Part shown: in pieces, positions 1 through 10,658 of the stretch
How positions within the stretch are numbered: position 1 is the first letter of the stretch
Layout: each line of letters opens with the position of its first letter
Assembly: GCA_025266875.1 (NCBI GenBank)
Contig: JALLLT010000034.1
Coordinates: 1-64,000 of the forward strand
From: Fennellomyces sp. T-0311
Taxonomy: Eukaryota > Mucoromycota > Mucoromycetes > Mucorales > Lichtheimiaceae
DNA: 64,000 bases
Direction of reading: 5' to 3'
The notes under the pieces: generated by a model
What the model was told of the DNA's origin: nothing
The model's input: the letters and a program-made list of their open reading frames with translations, nothing else
Database searches by the model: none
Made by a program: the position numbers and the translations under genes

Positions 1-806
1 CCTCGCCACCACCTTTTTTCTTTTCTAACCACTGACAACCACTACTGAAATACTAAGAAGCGTGCTATCTTGCCATTTTTTTTTTACATCTAACAGCTCT
101 TTAGGCAGCCTGACTACCTATTAAAAGAATCGAGTATTTGCTAACTTACTCCATTAACTCTCGTGGCTAACTTTCAAAAAAGGAAATCACAGCCTTACCC
201 CGAAAAAGCCTTACTGTACCTCACCACCAACTTTTTTTTCCCACCACCTTTTTTCTTTTCTAACCACTGACAACTGCTATTGCAATACTAAGGACCTTCC
301 TATGTTGCCTTTTTTTTTTTTTTACGTCTGGCAACTCTTTGACCAACCTGACTTTTTTTTTTAATTGGGTCTCATTACCACTATTTGGTTTTGCCTCTTC
401 TTATTTGTTCACCATCTGTTCATCATAAGATTCCTATACTTTTTTTTTTGCAAAAAGCAACTTTTCACACTGTGAATTAGTGCTACATTTGAGCTAACTG
501 ACACTGCTGTTTTCCAACTCGATTACTTTTTGCAAAGGTCTTTTAGGTCGCCCTCTCAAACAGGACCCGTCGGACGATCAGGCTTCGGTCGCGAATGCTG
601 TGTCGGCAGAGAGCAGTGACTCTGTAGTAAGAAAATACTACGCTGCTTCCCTGTGCACTTTGTTGACTTTTGCTATGAATCGAAGGAGAATGACCTGCAC
701 CCGTTCTAGCAGCCTGCGTTCGATGACGTTGAGGAAGAGAACGATCGATAAAGCAGTTTTTACTGCTTATAAAAACCGTGTCTAGGCACTGTCTCACAAC
801 AGTTCA
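1..806. repeat. T-rich low-complexity sequence with a duplicated ~110-bp unit
   Basis: Positions 6-121 and 240-352 are diverged direct copies that share a CCACCACC + T-run + CTTTTCTAACCACTGAC motif, followed by a T-run and an ACRTCT motif. Long T tracts dominate both. No reading frame here resembles a protein, and two short antiparallel frames around 543-797 look random. No gene is called in this stretch. Confidence 0.6.
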
Positions 807-1680
807 GCTTTGCCAGTGCGCAATATACAGTTGCCTTTCCAATCAAATAATCATACATTGTCATCTACCTAAGACAACCAGGTAAACTAATGTGTCTTTA
901 CTATGAATAACAAGCATGATGAGCTGGCTCACCGTTGAATGACCCGAAGTGTAGCGAAGGGGATCATTCAGGCGAGCGTAGCGAGACAGGTGATGTGCTC
1001 ATAATGATATACGCAATAGCATTCCAATAGGGTTTAGGGTGTAGTTAGTATCAGTGCAGCTTTGTCAGCATGCAATTTACACTTGCCTTCCAAACCGAAT
1101 TATCAAACATTGTCATCTATCTATCTCAACTAGGCGAACTAATATGTCTTTACTACAAATAACGAGCATGATGAGCCGGCTCACTGTTGAATGACCCGAA
1201 GCGTAGTGAAGGGGATCATTTAGTCGAGCGTAGCGAGACAGGTGACGTGCTCCTTAACAAAATAATAAGCATAATAATATACACAACAGCAATCCAATAG
1301 GGTTTAGGGTGTAGTTAATGACAATGTAGCCTTGCCAGTGCGCAATACACATTTGCTTTTCAAGCCAAGTTATCAAACATAGTCATCTATCTAACCCAAC
1401 CTGGTGAATTAATGTATCTTTACTACGTAGAACAAGCATGATGAGCCGGCTCACCGTTGAATGACCTGCAGCGTAGCGAAGGGGATCATTCAGTCGAGCG
1501 TAGCGAGACAGGTGACGTGCTCCTAAGCATAATGCTATGTACAATAGCATTCCAATAGGGTTTAGGGTATAGTTAGCCATTTAGGGTGTAGTTAGTGACA
1601 ATGCAGCTTTGCCACCATGCAATATACAGCGGCCTTTCAAACTGAATTATCAAACATTGCCTTCCAAACAAATTACCAAC
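807..1680. repeat. Tandem repeat, ~250-278 bp unit, about 3.3 copies
   Basis: Copies run roughly 807-1056, 1057-1327, 1328-1605 and a partial 1606-1680. Each begins AGCYTTGYCA, carries the palindrome GAGCCGGCTC (GAGCTGGCTC in copy 1), then two related blocks (CGAAGCGTAGCGAAGGGG and GAGCGTAGCGAGACAGG), and ends with AATAGGGTTTAGGGT. The copies are diverged and carry small indels. No coding capacity is conserved between them. Confidence 0.85.
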
Positions 1681-1714
1681 CATTGCCTCTCAAAACACAC
1701 CGGAGTGGAGCGAA

Positions 1715-1800
1715 ATAAAGTGCAGCCCAGAGGGTGCAGTGACACGCAGCGCAGCGGAGGGGCTCACAAACTCTGCAGCGAAGCGAAGGCTGCACTTTAT
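1715..1800. repeat. Short inverted repeat, 13 bp arms
   Basis: ATAAAGTGCAGCC at 1715-1727 is perfectly inverted at 1788-1800. Between the arms are GCAGCGCAGCGGAGG and GCAGCGAAGCGAAGG, which resemble the conserved block of the preceding tandem repeats. It could be a further, foldback derivative of that repeat. Confidence 0.6.
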
Positions 1801-1811
1801 ACTAATATAAT

Positions 1812-2618
1812 AGGGGGTTTCAGAGTTGAAAATCTGGTTGCATATGCAAAAAATTTACATAAACTATTCATTTCCCGATGGCCAATAAGATTTTATGTCA
1901 TTTTTTCAACTCTGAAACCGCCATGCATAAACTTGCCATAAACTAGACATAAAAAAAAGCGCTGTTTACAAAATGATTACACAAACTTTTTTCTTCTTCT
2001 TCAGAAACAGTTTATTGTGTAGAAGGCATGGGCAGCTTATTTACACGTTCTTTTAATAACTCGCGTTTCAAGTGAAGCAATGATAGAAGGATATGTCACA
2101 ACTGTATGAAGCAAGCACACAAATTATTTGTCATTTATATAGCTGTGTAAAAGGTTATCACATCTTATTTTCAAAGCCTATGTTACTCTCAGTTGTTCAC
2201 AGATTCTGTTGGCTGCAACGCGATGACAATCCTGAGTCACTCGCTTCTATTCTATGTGAAGACTCATCAACGCAATGTCAGTTCAATATATCATGAGTCA
2301 TGCCTTCTTCATTGGGCCAGATTTTTCCATCAGCATGATCCACTTTGCACTCTACGATCCTGTTGGCTCGATGACCACACTGACCCTGAGTCACCTCTGA
2401 CTTCCACCTGTGATATCCCATTACCGCTCGTATTATATTGGATGAGTCATTCTCAGTTTGTCCACTCGGTAGTACGAAATGTCTGCTTGTGATACCATTG
2501 ACTTTATGTCAACTTTTGCATATGCAAAAAGTTTACATAAACTTTCAGCCAATCAGATTTTATGTCAAAAATTTTATGCTTTGCATATGCAACCCCATTT
2601 TCAACTCTGAAACCCCCT
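1812..2618. mobile_element. Harbinger-type MITE (807 bp)
   Basis: The ends are inverted: AGGGGGTTTCAGAGTTGAAA at the left and its reverse complement ending CCCCCT at 2618. The inverted identity continues inward to a GCATATGCAAA motif. AAT flanks both sides (1809-1811, 2619-2621), giving a 3-bp TSD of the size Harbinger elements use. Near-direct copies of a GCATATGCAAAAA + TTTACATAAACT block lie inside both ends. A further internal end-like motif lies at about 1901-1922, so 1812-1922 may itself be a smaller unit. No transposase frame is present. Confidence 0.75.
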
Positions 2619-3420
2619 AATATACTTTACCTGATTCTCCAGGAAATGCATATAAGATGCGCGTATCTGCATCACAGACGGCCAGTAGGTTCATCGAGTT
2701 ATAGTTCTTTCGATCCATGTAAGCGACATTACTGTGGGCGGGTTTATGAATAACAACCAGCTTGCCATCCATTGCCCCGATAACGTTGGTCAACCTCAGT
2801 CTCTGGACTATACAAGTCCAATCGCTTGGGACCAGTACATTCGCAAATTCGTCGGCAATTGCTTGGACTTCTTGTGCAGTTGCGGGCCAGCGAATATACC
2901 TACCATGAACATTGATCATGGCCTTCACAAAAGTTTTTGTAAAGTTACGGTACGACCCTTGGGACAAGCCAAAAAAGTTCTTGAATGCGCGGTACCCAAG
3001 ATGTGTGTTTGCATATCGCCATAGTACACAGGCAACTTGCATATACACCAGCGTTGCGTTTGTGGCAGTGGTCTGGTATAGCAGATCAGATGACAAAGTG
3101 TTTACCAGCCACTCAAAAGTCGCCTTGTTCATTCGGTAGTGAGCCTTGTAGCTGTCTCTTGGGTTATCATCATCTTGAAGGTCGGGGTGCTCAACTGCCC
3201 AATAGTGGTAGTTGGCTTCCTTGTTTTGTCGTTCGGCCCGGAAGTGGTGTGGTGATCCAACGTATGCATACGTTTCAACTGTCATGCTCATTAAACGCAA
3301 TGCCGTTGTTGCCATTCCAACTAACAATCGCATATATACTCAGAGTCTATGCTGCGCTTGCTGGTGACGACGTTTACGTTGTTGCTGACGGTATGCTTGT
3401 AACTGGTTGAGATGATCCAT
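2619..3420 (-). pseudogene. PIF/Harbinger transposase, truncated and nonsense-mutated
   Basis: From the ATG at 3420 the frame reads a basic Q/R-rich start, hits TGA at 3342-3340, then stays open to the MITE boundary. The main part has the DDE_Tnp_4 (HARBI1-like) signature: an N-terminal helical region (AFKNFFGLSQGSYRNF) and the first catalytic Asp in VIGAMDGKLVVIHKP, followed by YMDRKNYNSMNLLAVCD. The protein stops shortly after AFPGESG, where the MITE was inserted. The second Asp and Glu of the triad are absent, and no continuation is recognisable left of 1809. It is a dead copy. The TGA would be an Arg codon (CGA) before a single C-to-T change; this is inference. Confidence 0.85.
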
Positions 3421-4081
3421 GATAAAAAAAATGTGTATATATTACTTCAAAAATAATACTGTATATATATATATATACATATATATATTTTTTCCTGTAC
3501 AACGCTTTCCAAAATAAAAACCTTGAGCGTTTACTCGTAAGATCTTACTAATGTGATATCGTCCGCAGCTTAATACCTTTTTCAAGTGATGATACGAGTA
3601 AAGACACGCACTTTTCAGTTACTAAGTATGAGAGGTATGCCGAATCGCTTGCATAATACATGTGTTACATGTACATTCCTTTTTCTCTTTTGACCTCAGT
3701 ACGGAGCATCGTTTCGTTCCTCCGTACTTCTCGCTCAATTTGGTTTCATCGGCCAACCCCGCTTTGGAGATTTTTCTTCGGTGTCTGAAAAACCTTTCTA
3801 AAACAGCTCTACTGGAAGAGTTTGGTGGATGCTTGAGAACGACTTTAATGCAGCAATGACTAATGTAGAAGTGAAACGGGATTCTGCCTTGTGTTATTGT
3901 ATATAATGTTTGGGCAAAAGTTGTCCTTATTATATTGGATCATGTAATCGCTATCTTGCACACACTTTTTTGAAACAGCAGAGCTTCTACAAGCAACAAA
4001 GGAAGACTAAGAAGTACAAAAAGCCAAAGCGACACAGTGAGACAAACCAGCAATTTGACATCGCAAATGGCGTAGGAATGC
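3421..4081. other. Gene-free spacer with AT microsatellite
   Basis: An (AT)n tract lies at about 3459-3488. Small frames (3662-3859, 3910-4137) have no family resemblance, and the second runs into the solo LTR. Nothing else is supported. Confidence 0.5.
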
Positions 4082-4461
4082 TGTGGTATCATTTAAACGA
4101 GGAAAGGCTTTCGAATGACGAGACCAAAATAAGATAATGTTTTATTGAGGAAAACTGCTCTCTATTTATACTGTTGATGAGTTCGGGACGAAGAAGGCGA
4201 ATGCTTTGTCTAATAAGCCTGTGATCCATGTTATTGCCGACTTTCATATGATCTTGCCTTATAGATGAAGGAGCCGAAGAACATATGGAACCAAGTTAAA
4301 GGAGTTGCCTTACAATCGGTAAACCCGAATCAAGGTTGCACATAAGAGCAAATAAGGCAATCAATAACTGTACGGTTGTTGATGTCGTAATGACAGCGGA
4401 TGTAGCATAAAGAAGGAAAAGCATGTAACCATGGATGATAGTGTATGTCGGGAATACGACA
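4082..4461 (-). mobile_element. Solo LTR of a gypsy family, reversed, TSD AATGC
   Basis: Read on the minus strand, the segment starts TGTCGTATTCC and ends GGTATC...CACA. It aligns along its length with the LTRs at 6727-7120 and 12086-12479, including the promoter/polyA region: CTCTATTTATA, GTTTTATTGA and GACGAGACCAAA appear in reverse orientation. AATGC immediately flanks both sides (4077-4081 and 4462-4466), a 5-bp retroviral-type target duplication. It is clearly older than the LTRs of the nearby complete element. No internal sequence remains, so it is the product of LTR-LTR recombination. Confidence 0.9.
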
Positions 4462-4910
4462 AATGCATCCTGCTTTGCATTTTTTCAGCAACGTTTTTTC
4501 TCTCGATGCCCGTCAAATGGAATTCAGGTCGACCATATTGCTTCAGAACGAATTTTTAATCACCACATACAGTACTACTCAACCATATTTATTTTCCATA
4601 CAACTCAATTTTACCATATGACTCAGCTTTGTTTTACCGGCACTCCATTCCATTTCGACATTGTGCATCCCAATCAAAAAAGGGTGGTTGTGTACATACT
4701 GTAATGGTGCATATGCAGCCACCCTTATTGTTTTTCAAATAGGTACACTTTTTCAAGCGCACTACTCAAGATGAAGGATGCTTGTCGTGGCTCTTTTTTC
4801 TTTATCCGATGGTTTTCCGCGAAGCACCACATTTAGTAAGCCAAAGGTTGGCTTTTTTCAGTAATAAAGTGTCTGTACGGTCGAGGCACTTTTCAATCAC
4901 TACTGGATTT

Positions 4911-5235
4911 TTCCTCGTAATTGGGAAGGCTTTATTTTTCGGATTGGGAAGTGCCGAATTTCTACTTTGGGAATAGAGTATTTTTGGATTGGGAACTGTG
5001 ATTTTAGTATTGGGAAGCACAATAAAATTATTGGGAGGCGTCCTTTTCTCTGATTGGGAGGTTGAATATGTGGTTTGGGAAGTGCTCTATTTTCTGATTG
5101 GGAGGCTTAATACCGTGATTTGGGGGCTCATGTATTATCTTATTGGGAGGTTCGGAAAAACCATTTGGGAGCAACGACATCTTCATATTGGGGTACTTGA
5201 CTTATATTATATGGGATATCGTGCAAAAGCAAAAT
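4911..5235. repeat. Degenerate tandem repeat of TTGGGA(A/G)G-type units
   Basis: The core ATTGGGAAG/ATTGGGAGG recurs at least ten times with 18-30 nt spacing on the plus strand. On the minus strand one frame reads repeating LPNPK/VPNPK peptides, and on the plus strand LIGRL/VIWG peptides. Neither frame resembles a known protein. It ends next to the 3' end of the Q-rich gene. Positions 4462-4910, to its left, hold nothing recognisable. Confidence 0.6.
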
Positions 5236-5248
5236 AGCAATGAACAGT

Positions 5249-6434
5249 TTATTCCTCCATATACAATTTCTCTAACGAGCTAAGCACTTCATCCATATTT
5301 TCTGGCTTATCTCTGTACATCCTGTCGATGAATCGTCGATATTTGGTGTTCGCCAGGTACAGATTCTTTCTTCGCTGTAGTGTTGCTACTGGAAAGCCCA
5401 ATTCCACTTCTATTGCTCGTGCTCTTCGTAATTTGTTAGAGTACTCGTAAATCACAGACAAATATTTCTTGGGATCATTCTCTGCACCATGCTTTCTCTT
5501 TTCTCCAACCTTTGCTCCACTCGACGAGCTCTCTGCTTTTGCTGCTGCCGTTTGCTGCACAGGCTTTTGACGTGTTTGCATCTTTCGAGGCTGTTGTATT
5601 TCCTGAAGCATCTGAAGCAGCTGTATCTGCTGTGAAACTTGAGCTTGTTGCAGCTCAAGTTGATGTGAATGCTGAAGCCGCTGAAGCTCCTCATGATGCT
5701 TCTGTGATTGGTGAGCTTGTTGAAGTTCTAGCTGATGTTGGTGTTGTTGAGATTCTTGCACTTGGCGGAGCTGAATCTGGTGTAACCGCTCTAGCTTTTG
5801 GATTTCTCCAAGGTACTGTTGCTGTTGTGCTTGTTGTGCTTGTTCTAGCTCGATATGGTACGACTGTTGAAGCTCTTTTAATTGCTTAAAGTACTGTTCC
5901 TGAAGTAATTGCTGAGCTTGTTCGAGTTCAGTCTGATATGATTGCTGAAACCGTTGCAGTTGTTGAAGGTACTGCTGTTGGCTTGATTCCTCGCCTTGTT
6001 GAACTAGTTGAAGCTGTTCCAGTTGCTGTTTGATCTTTATCTCTTGTAATTGGATATTCTCGTGTTGTAACTCCATGTATTCTTTGATATCAACGATAAA
6101 TGACAACTCGGTGTCAAATTCGTACTTGACTCCGGCTCTCTTTGCATTGAGTACTTTAATAAATTGCTCTATGTTACAGATGTTAGAATAATATATTACA
6201 GCCTCTTGATAACGTACCGATAAGTGGATCTTCATCTCTGATGACCCCAGAAATCTCTCGGATATCATCGTCAGTAAGAGTTATTGAGGGCAAAATGGGT
6301 GTTGGCGGAATAGGTTCATCAAGATATGCAAGCATCTCTTCAGTAGTGGCAGTATACGGATTAAAAAATCTTGAAGCTGCATGGGTAGAAGAAGCAGTAG
6401 GAACTGAGTTTGGGGCAGAGGAGGGATGATCCAT
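5249..6434 (-). CDS. Q-rich coiled-coil hypothetical protein, 2 exons
   Basis: The CDS is complement(5249..6168, 6218..6434). It starts at ATG 6434 (MDHPSSAPNS) and has a 49-nt intron (GTACGT...TTCTAAC...ATAG, 6169-6217) whose removal joins DEDPLI to EQFIKVLNAK in frame, giving 378 aa. Residues ~1-70 are acidic and Pro/Ser-rich. Residues ~100-260 are a long Gln/Leu/Glu heptad-like region (repeats of LELQQAHQSQ type) that should form a coiled coil. A Ser/Lys linker (KVGEKRKHG) precedes a C-terminal ~80-aa basic helical segment (KLRRARAIEVELGF). The family is not recognised. It could be a host gene or the accessory gene of an unseen element. The frame is intact, unlike most of its neighbours. 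A long plus-strand frame across it (5512-5889) is an antisense shadow. Confidence 0.75.
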
Positions 6435-6726
6435 TACAAAAGATTAAGAATTGGAGCGTTTATGATCTGACAGCATCAAAACGCATCTCTTTTATTGGCA
6501 TTTGGCAGTGTTACATAACATCATGAAAATCGGTAAACATATTTTTAAGGAAATCTAATCAAGTATGATGACGATGACGATGACGGTGACGATGATGAAA
6601 ACGGATGATGCATCGTTTTGGGAAGGAAGCACCTCAACCTTGTGATATTAAAAATGCTGAGCTGCATTTAAGAAGCAGAAGTTGTTTTTGGCAATGGCAA
6701 TGTCAGAAATGTGAGTGGAGAGTAGG
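6435..6726. other. Gene-free spacer with GATGAC repeat
   Basis: This is the upstream region of the Q-rich gene. A GATGACGATGACG-type microsatellite lies at about 6564-6611. No gene is seen. It ends at the 5' LTR. Confidence 0.5.
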
Positions 6727-7120
6727 TGTCGTATCCTGACATACCAGTCATCCATTGTCTACATACCTTTCCATCTCAGCCTTTGTTACATCCGTTCCTT
6801 TATTTCGACATCAACAACCGCACAGTTATCTATTGGCCTGTTCACTGGCTTGTGTGTCAGTGAGACCTTGATCTGGGTTCAGACTTCAAGAAGGACCATT
6901 CACGTTAACTCAGTCTCTGCATGATTATCCGCTCCTTCGTAATAAGGCAGTATGGTCATTAGGGATTACGGCGATAACACGGATTCGGCTCTGATAGAAA
7001 AGCATTCACCTTCTCCGTCCCGACTCATCATCATTATAAATAGAGAGTAGTTCTCTTCAATAAAACATTATCTTATTTTTGGTCTCGTCATTTGAAGCTT
7101 TCCAATTGAGCGATACCACA
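6727..7120 (+). repeat. 5' LTR of gypsy G1
   Basis: It starts TGTCGTATC and ends GATACCACA (imperfect inverted ends, TG...CA). A TATAAA box lies at 7035-7040 and an AATAAA signal at 7059-7064, matching a compact U3-R-U5 layout. It differs from the 3' LTR only in CTACATACC versus CTACAGACC and in CATCCGTTCC versus CATCCATTCC. Confidence 0.95.
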
Positions 7121-7202
7121 TTTTTTTTGACGGATTCTTTCGAACTCTACTCTAAACCTTTTTTTTACATACCTTACCTTACCTTTTCTTCCACCTCATA
7201 TC

Positions 7203-10200
7203 ATGTCTGAACATTCGACGAACTCCATTTCGGTTCAAGAAGATGCTGGTCAAGGCATTGCCGATCTGAGAGCGGAGTTGGCTCGTGTAACCCGCGAATT
7301 TACCAATGCCGTTGCTTCCGGGAATGGTAATGCTCAAGAACTTCAGGCCCACATGGTTCGGTTGCAAGAAGCCATCTCCTTTGCCGCTGCTGCCCAAGCT
7401 GTTTTCGCTCCTGCTGTAGCCGCAGCTTCCGTTCCTGACCGTTTGGGTCGTGCACCGTCTAACCTGCCATGCCTGCAATGGTCTGGTTATGTGTGGAAAC
7501 CGTCGGCGTCCACTTTCCCCACTTTAGACGATTGTCTTACCAAGTTTGAAGATGTCGTTTATGGTGATGGCTGGGATATTGACAAGTCTTGGCCACGATT
7601 CCTTCCTATGTTGCTCTCCCCTGAGCATCGTTCTTGGTTTGCGGTTAACCTTGAACCGTACACCGATAGGCCCTGGTCCTTTGCTCGCTCCCGTCTGGTC
7701 GAAGATCTGGATGTTAATGAAGCTGATCGTGTAGCGGATTTGACAGATCAGTTGATGAGTGTACAAATGCGTTCGTCGGAGACTGTTGCGCTTTTCACCG
7801 CCCGCTTTGAGAAGCTCCGCCGCGATGCCAAAGCCGATGACAACTTCGTTATGGTGAACAAGTATATCGATGCCCTCTTACCTGACCTTCAAGACCGGGT
7901 GTATACTGCTCGTGCTGGTTTGCCGTCGCACCAGAAGAACACTTTGGCTGGTATTTCCTCCCTCGCTCTCGCTCTGGAGAAGGGCGTCAACAAGGCTCGC
8001 TCCCGCAAGGCCAATCGGACTCGGGACTCCGCTCCTTCCTCTTTGGGGGATGATTCCTCCTCTGCTGCCGCTTCTTCCGGTGGTTCGTCGTCTCGTAGAG
8101 ATGGCAAACGCCGCCGTGTGGAGAGACCCTCGCAATTCTGCGAGCTTCACGGGAATGGTAGTCATGACACCAAGGACTGCAAGGTACGAGCTAAGGTTCT
8201 AGCTCAAAGTTCTTCGGTTGGTTCGAGTGCAAGCATGCACAACCCCTTCCGGGCCTCGTCTTCTGCTGGCTCATCTTCGGGCTCATCTTCGGGCTCTTCT
8301 TCGGGTTCGTCAGGACCCTCATCTGCATCCTCATCTTCCTCTTCTTCTGCTGGTGCCTCGAGACGTGGCAATACCTGTCACAAGTGTGGTGCTCCTTGGC
8401 GACATGGGCACAAGTGCCAAACATTGGCGATCCGTTCGTCTGATGTTGTGGAGTCCGAGCCTCCTGCTCCTCCTAAGAAGAAGGATGATGATGACGACGA
8501 TTTGGACATCGTCATGGGTGATCTGGACCTCACGGTTGGTCCCTGTACAGATTGTAAGTCTACACAGTCTTCACATGAGTTTTCTTTCGAGAATACACGC
8601 TCATATTACATTCCTGTTTATCTAGAAAAACACAAGTTCCTTGCGCTCCTTGATCCTGGCGCGACACATAGCACTGTTTCCTCGTCGCTGTGTAAGCAAA
8701 TGGGTTGGCAAGTGGAGCCTCGGCCTGGTCATGTGCATACTGCACACAAAGGGACTCTTGTACCTAGATTAGGAATTACAAAGAATAAATTACTTATTTC
8801 TTGCAATGACAAAGCTATCTACCATCACTTTGAAGTGTTCGACTTACATGGTAATGCTGATATTGCCATTGGCAATGACATCAAACATCACTTTGGTATA
8901 TACATTGGCAATCTTCCTTATTGTTGGCACAGACCAGGAGTTCCCAGAGATCCTCCTACGATGCCAGACGAGTGTATCCCAAACGCCAGTCCAGCGGGTA
9001 GCAAGGAACAGCAGCAATCGTTTCTTGATGCTCTTGCCCCGTACCTGGATGCTAACGCGGCTATACCAAAGGATGCCTATTGTACGATGCCAGAAGCAGT
9101 GGTACGTTTACCCACTCCTGCAGGGAAAGTCGCATACCGCTCGCCATACCGAGTTGCAGATGCACTGAAACCAGTTCTTCGGAAACAGCTGGACGAATGG
9201 TTAGAAGCTGGGGTGATCGCAGTATCTCCTACTTACACACCGTTCAACAGTGGCTTGACTTGTGTCCCCAAACGCGATCCAGTCTCTGGTGAACCCATTG
9301 CGTATCGTTGGTGCATGGACGTACGACACATCAATGTCATGCTCGATGACTACAACTTCCCTATGCGCGATATACCTTCCATCTTTTCCTCGTTATCTGG
9401 TAACACGGTATACAGTGTCTGTGATGTGACCGCAGCTTTCAATACCATGCCAATAGCAGAAGAGGATCAATTCAAGCTCGGCATGATTGTCGATAAGACT
9501 TGCTATATCTGGAAGCGTGCTTGTTTTGGATTGAAGATCCTTCCTCAACAATGGAGTGCTTTGCTGACTAAGTTGACGCACGATCTCCCATTTGTGCAAA
9601 CCTATCTCGATGATTGCATTGTGGCGTCGCCAGATCTGGAGACACATAAGTTGTACGTCATTGAATTGGTGAAAAGATTGACATCCGTGAACCTTACCTT
9701 GAACAGGAAGAAGTGTCACTTTGCACAAAAGTGTGTGTACTTGTTGGGATTCCAGATCTCGTCTCTTGATGTCGCACTTGACCCTCGAAAGGTGTCCAAC
9801 GTGCTTGATTGGCCTAGACCTCAGACAGGTCGCGATGTGCAGAGCTTTCTTGGCCTGTGCAATTTCTTCCGCTCGTTCCTACCACGTGCAGCAGAATTGA
9901 TGCGTCCACTTGATCAGTTACGAAACGCTCGCTCTCTGGATGGTCTCTGGACTATCAAACACACCGAGGCATTCGAACGATTGAAGGAAGCACTTTCACG
10001 CGCACCTGTTTTAAGCAACGTGGATATGAAGCATGAGCTTCGTCTTGCTACAGACGCTAGTTCAACTTCCATTGGAGGAATGCTGTTCCAAGTCATTAAC
10101 AATCAATATCGTTACATTGGTTTCGTGGCTCGAGCACTCACCTCTAGTGAATCCCGATATGGAACTACAAAGCGTGAATTGTTGTCAATCGTCTACTGTC

Positions 10201-10658
10201 TACAGAAATGGCGTCAGTGGTTGTGGGGTACACGTAAACCTTTCACGGTTTACACCGACCATCGCGCGCTTACGTTTCTTCATACCCAACCGGTTGCAAA
10301 CCAGATGATTATCAATTGGTACGATGTCATTGGCGATTATTCATTTCGAGTAGCGCACATTCCTGGCATTATGAATCTGCTGCCTGATTACTTGAGTCGT
10401 CTGTTCTCGCGTCCGTTGGAAGAAAAAGACAAAGACCCTGCCACGAGTGGCGATGCGCCTTCTTCAACAGACGCGCAGTCACCTGCGTTACGTATGAGTC
10501 AAGTGACCAATACTGTTGATATGATCACCCTCCGAATGAGGCACGATCCGGACTTCTCGAAGAAGCTCACCTTCTTGGACATTTCGGTGCCGATGCTATT
10601 GTCAACGCACTTCACGATGACGGTCTTCACTGGACTAACATTCGCAAGGATGCACTGA
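7203..10658 (+). pseudogene. gag-pol of gypsy G1 (capsid, protease, RT, RNase H), frameshifted before integrase
   Basis: The ATG at 7203 opens a fused gag-pol frame with no frameshift between gag and pol. A retrotransposon-gag capsid region covers residues ~110-240, a Ser-rich linker follows, and a zinc knuckle (CHKCGAPWRHGHKC) lies near 392-406. The protease (LLDPGATHS) is near 482. RT has SGLTCVPKRDP, DVTAAFNTMP and the YLDD catalytic box near 800. RNase H has ATDASSTSIGG near 949 and YTDHRALTFLH. The frame then diverges from its family at about 10,518: bases 10,520 onward encode the integrase HHCC domain in the next frame, and this frame ends in 46 non-homologous residues. A small deletion there explains the break. 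The domain order excludes a normal gag/pol programmed frameshift site. Confidence 0.9.

Noticed and set aside
1030..1590. GGGTTTAGGGT motifs suggesting telomere sequence
   Set aside because: Only one or two TTTAGGG-like units occur per 270-bp repeat; there is no tandem (TTAGGG)n array, so they are parts of the larger repeat.
3662..4137. Small plus-strand ORFs left of the solo LTR
   Set aside because: No resemblance to any family, and the second runs into the LTR; consistent with chance frames.
5512..5889. 125-aa plus-strand frame rich in Ala/Val/Leu
   Set aside because: It is the antisense reading of the Gln-rich coiled coil (CAG/CAA repeats read backwards), with no independent support.
10510..10530. 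Programmed ribosomal frameshift in gypsy G1
   Set aside because: It lies between RNase H and integrase, whereas gag and pol are already fused in frame. The second frameshift near the chromodomain also points to decay. A related element (G2) has no shift.
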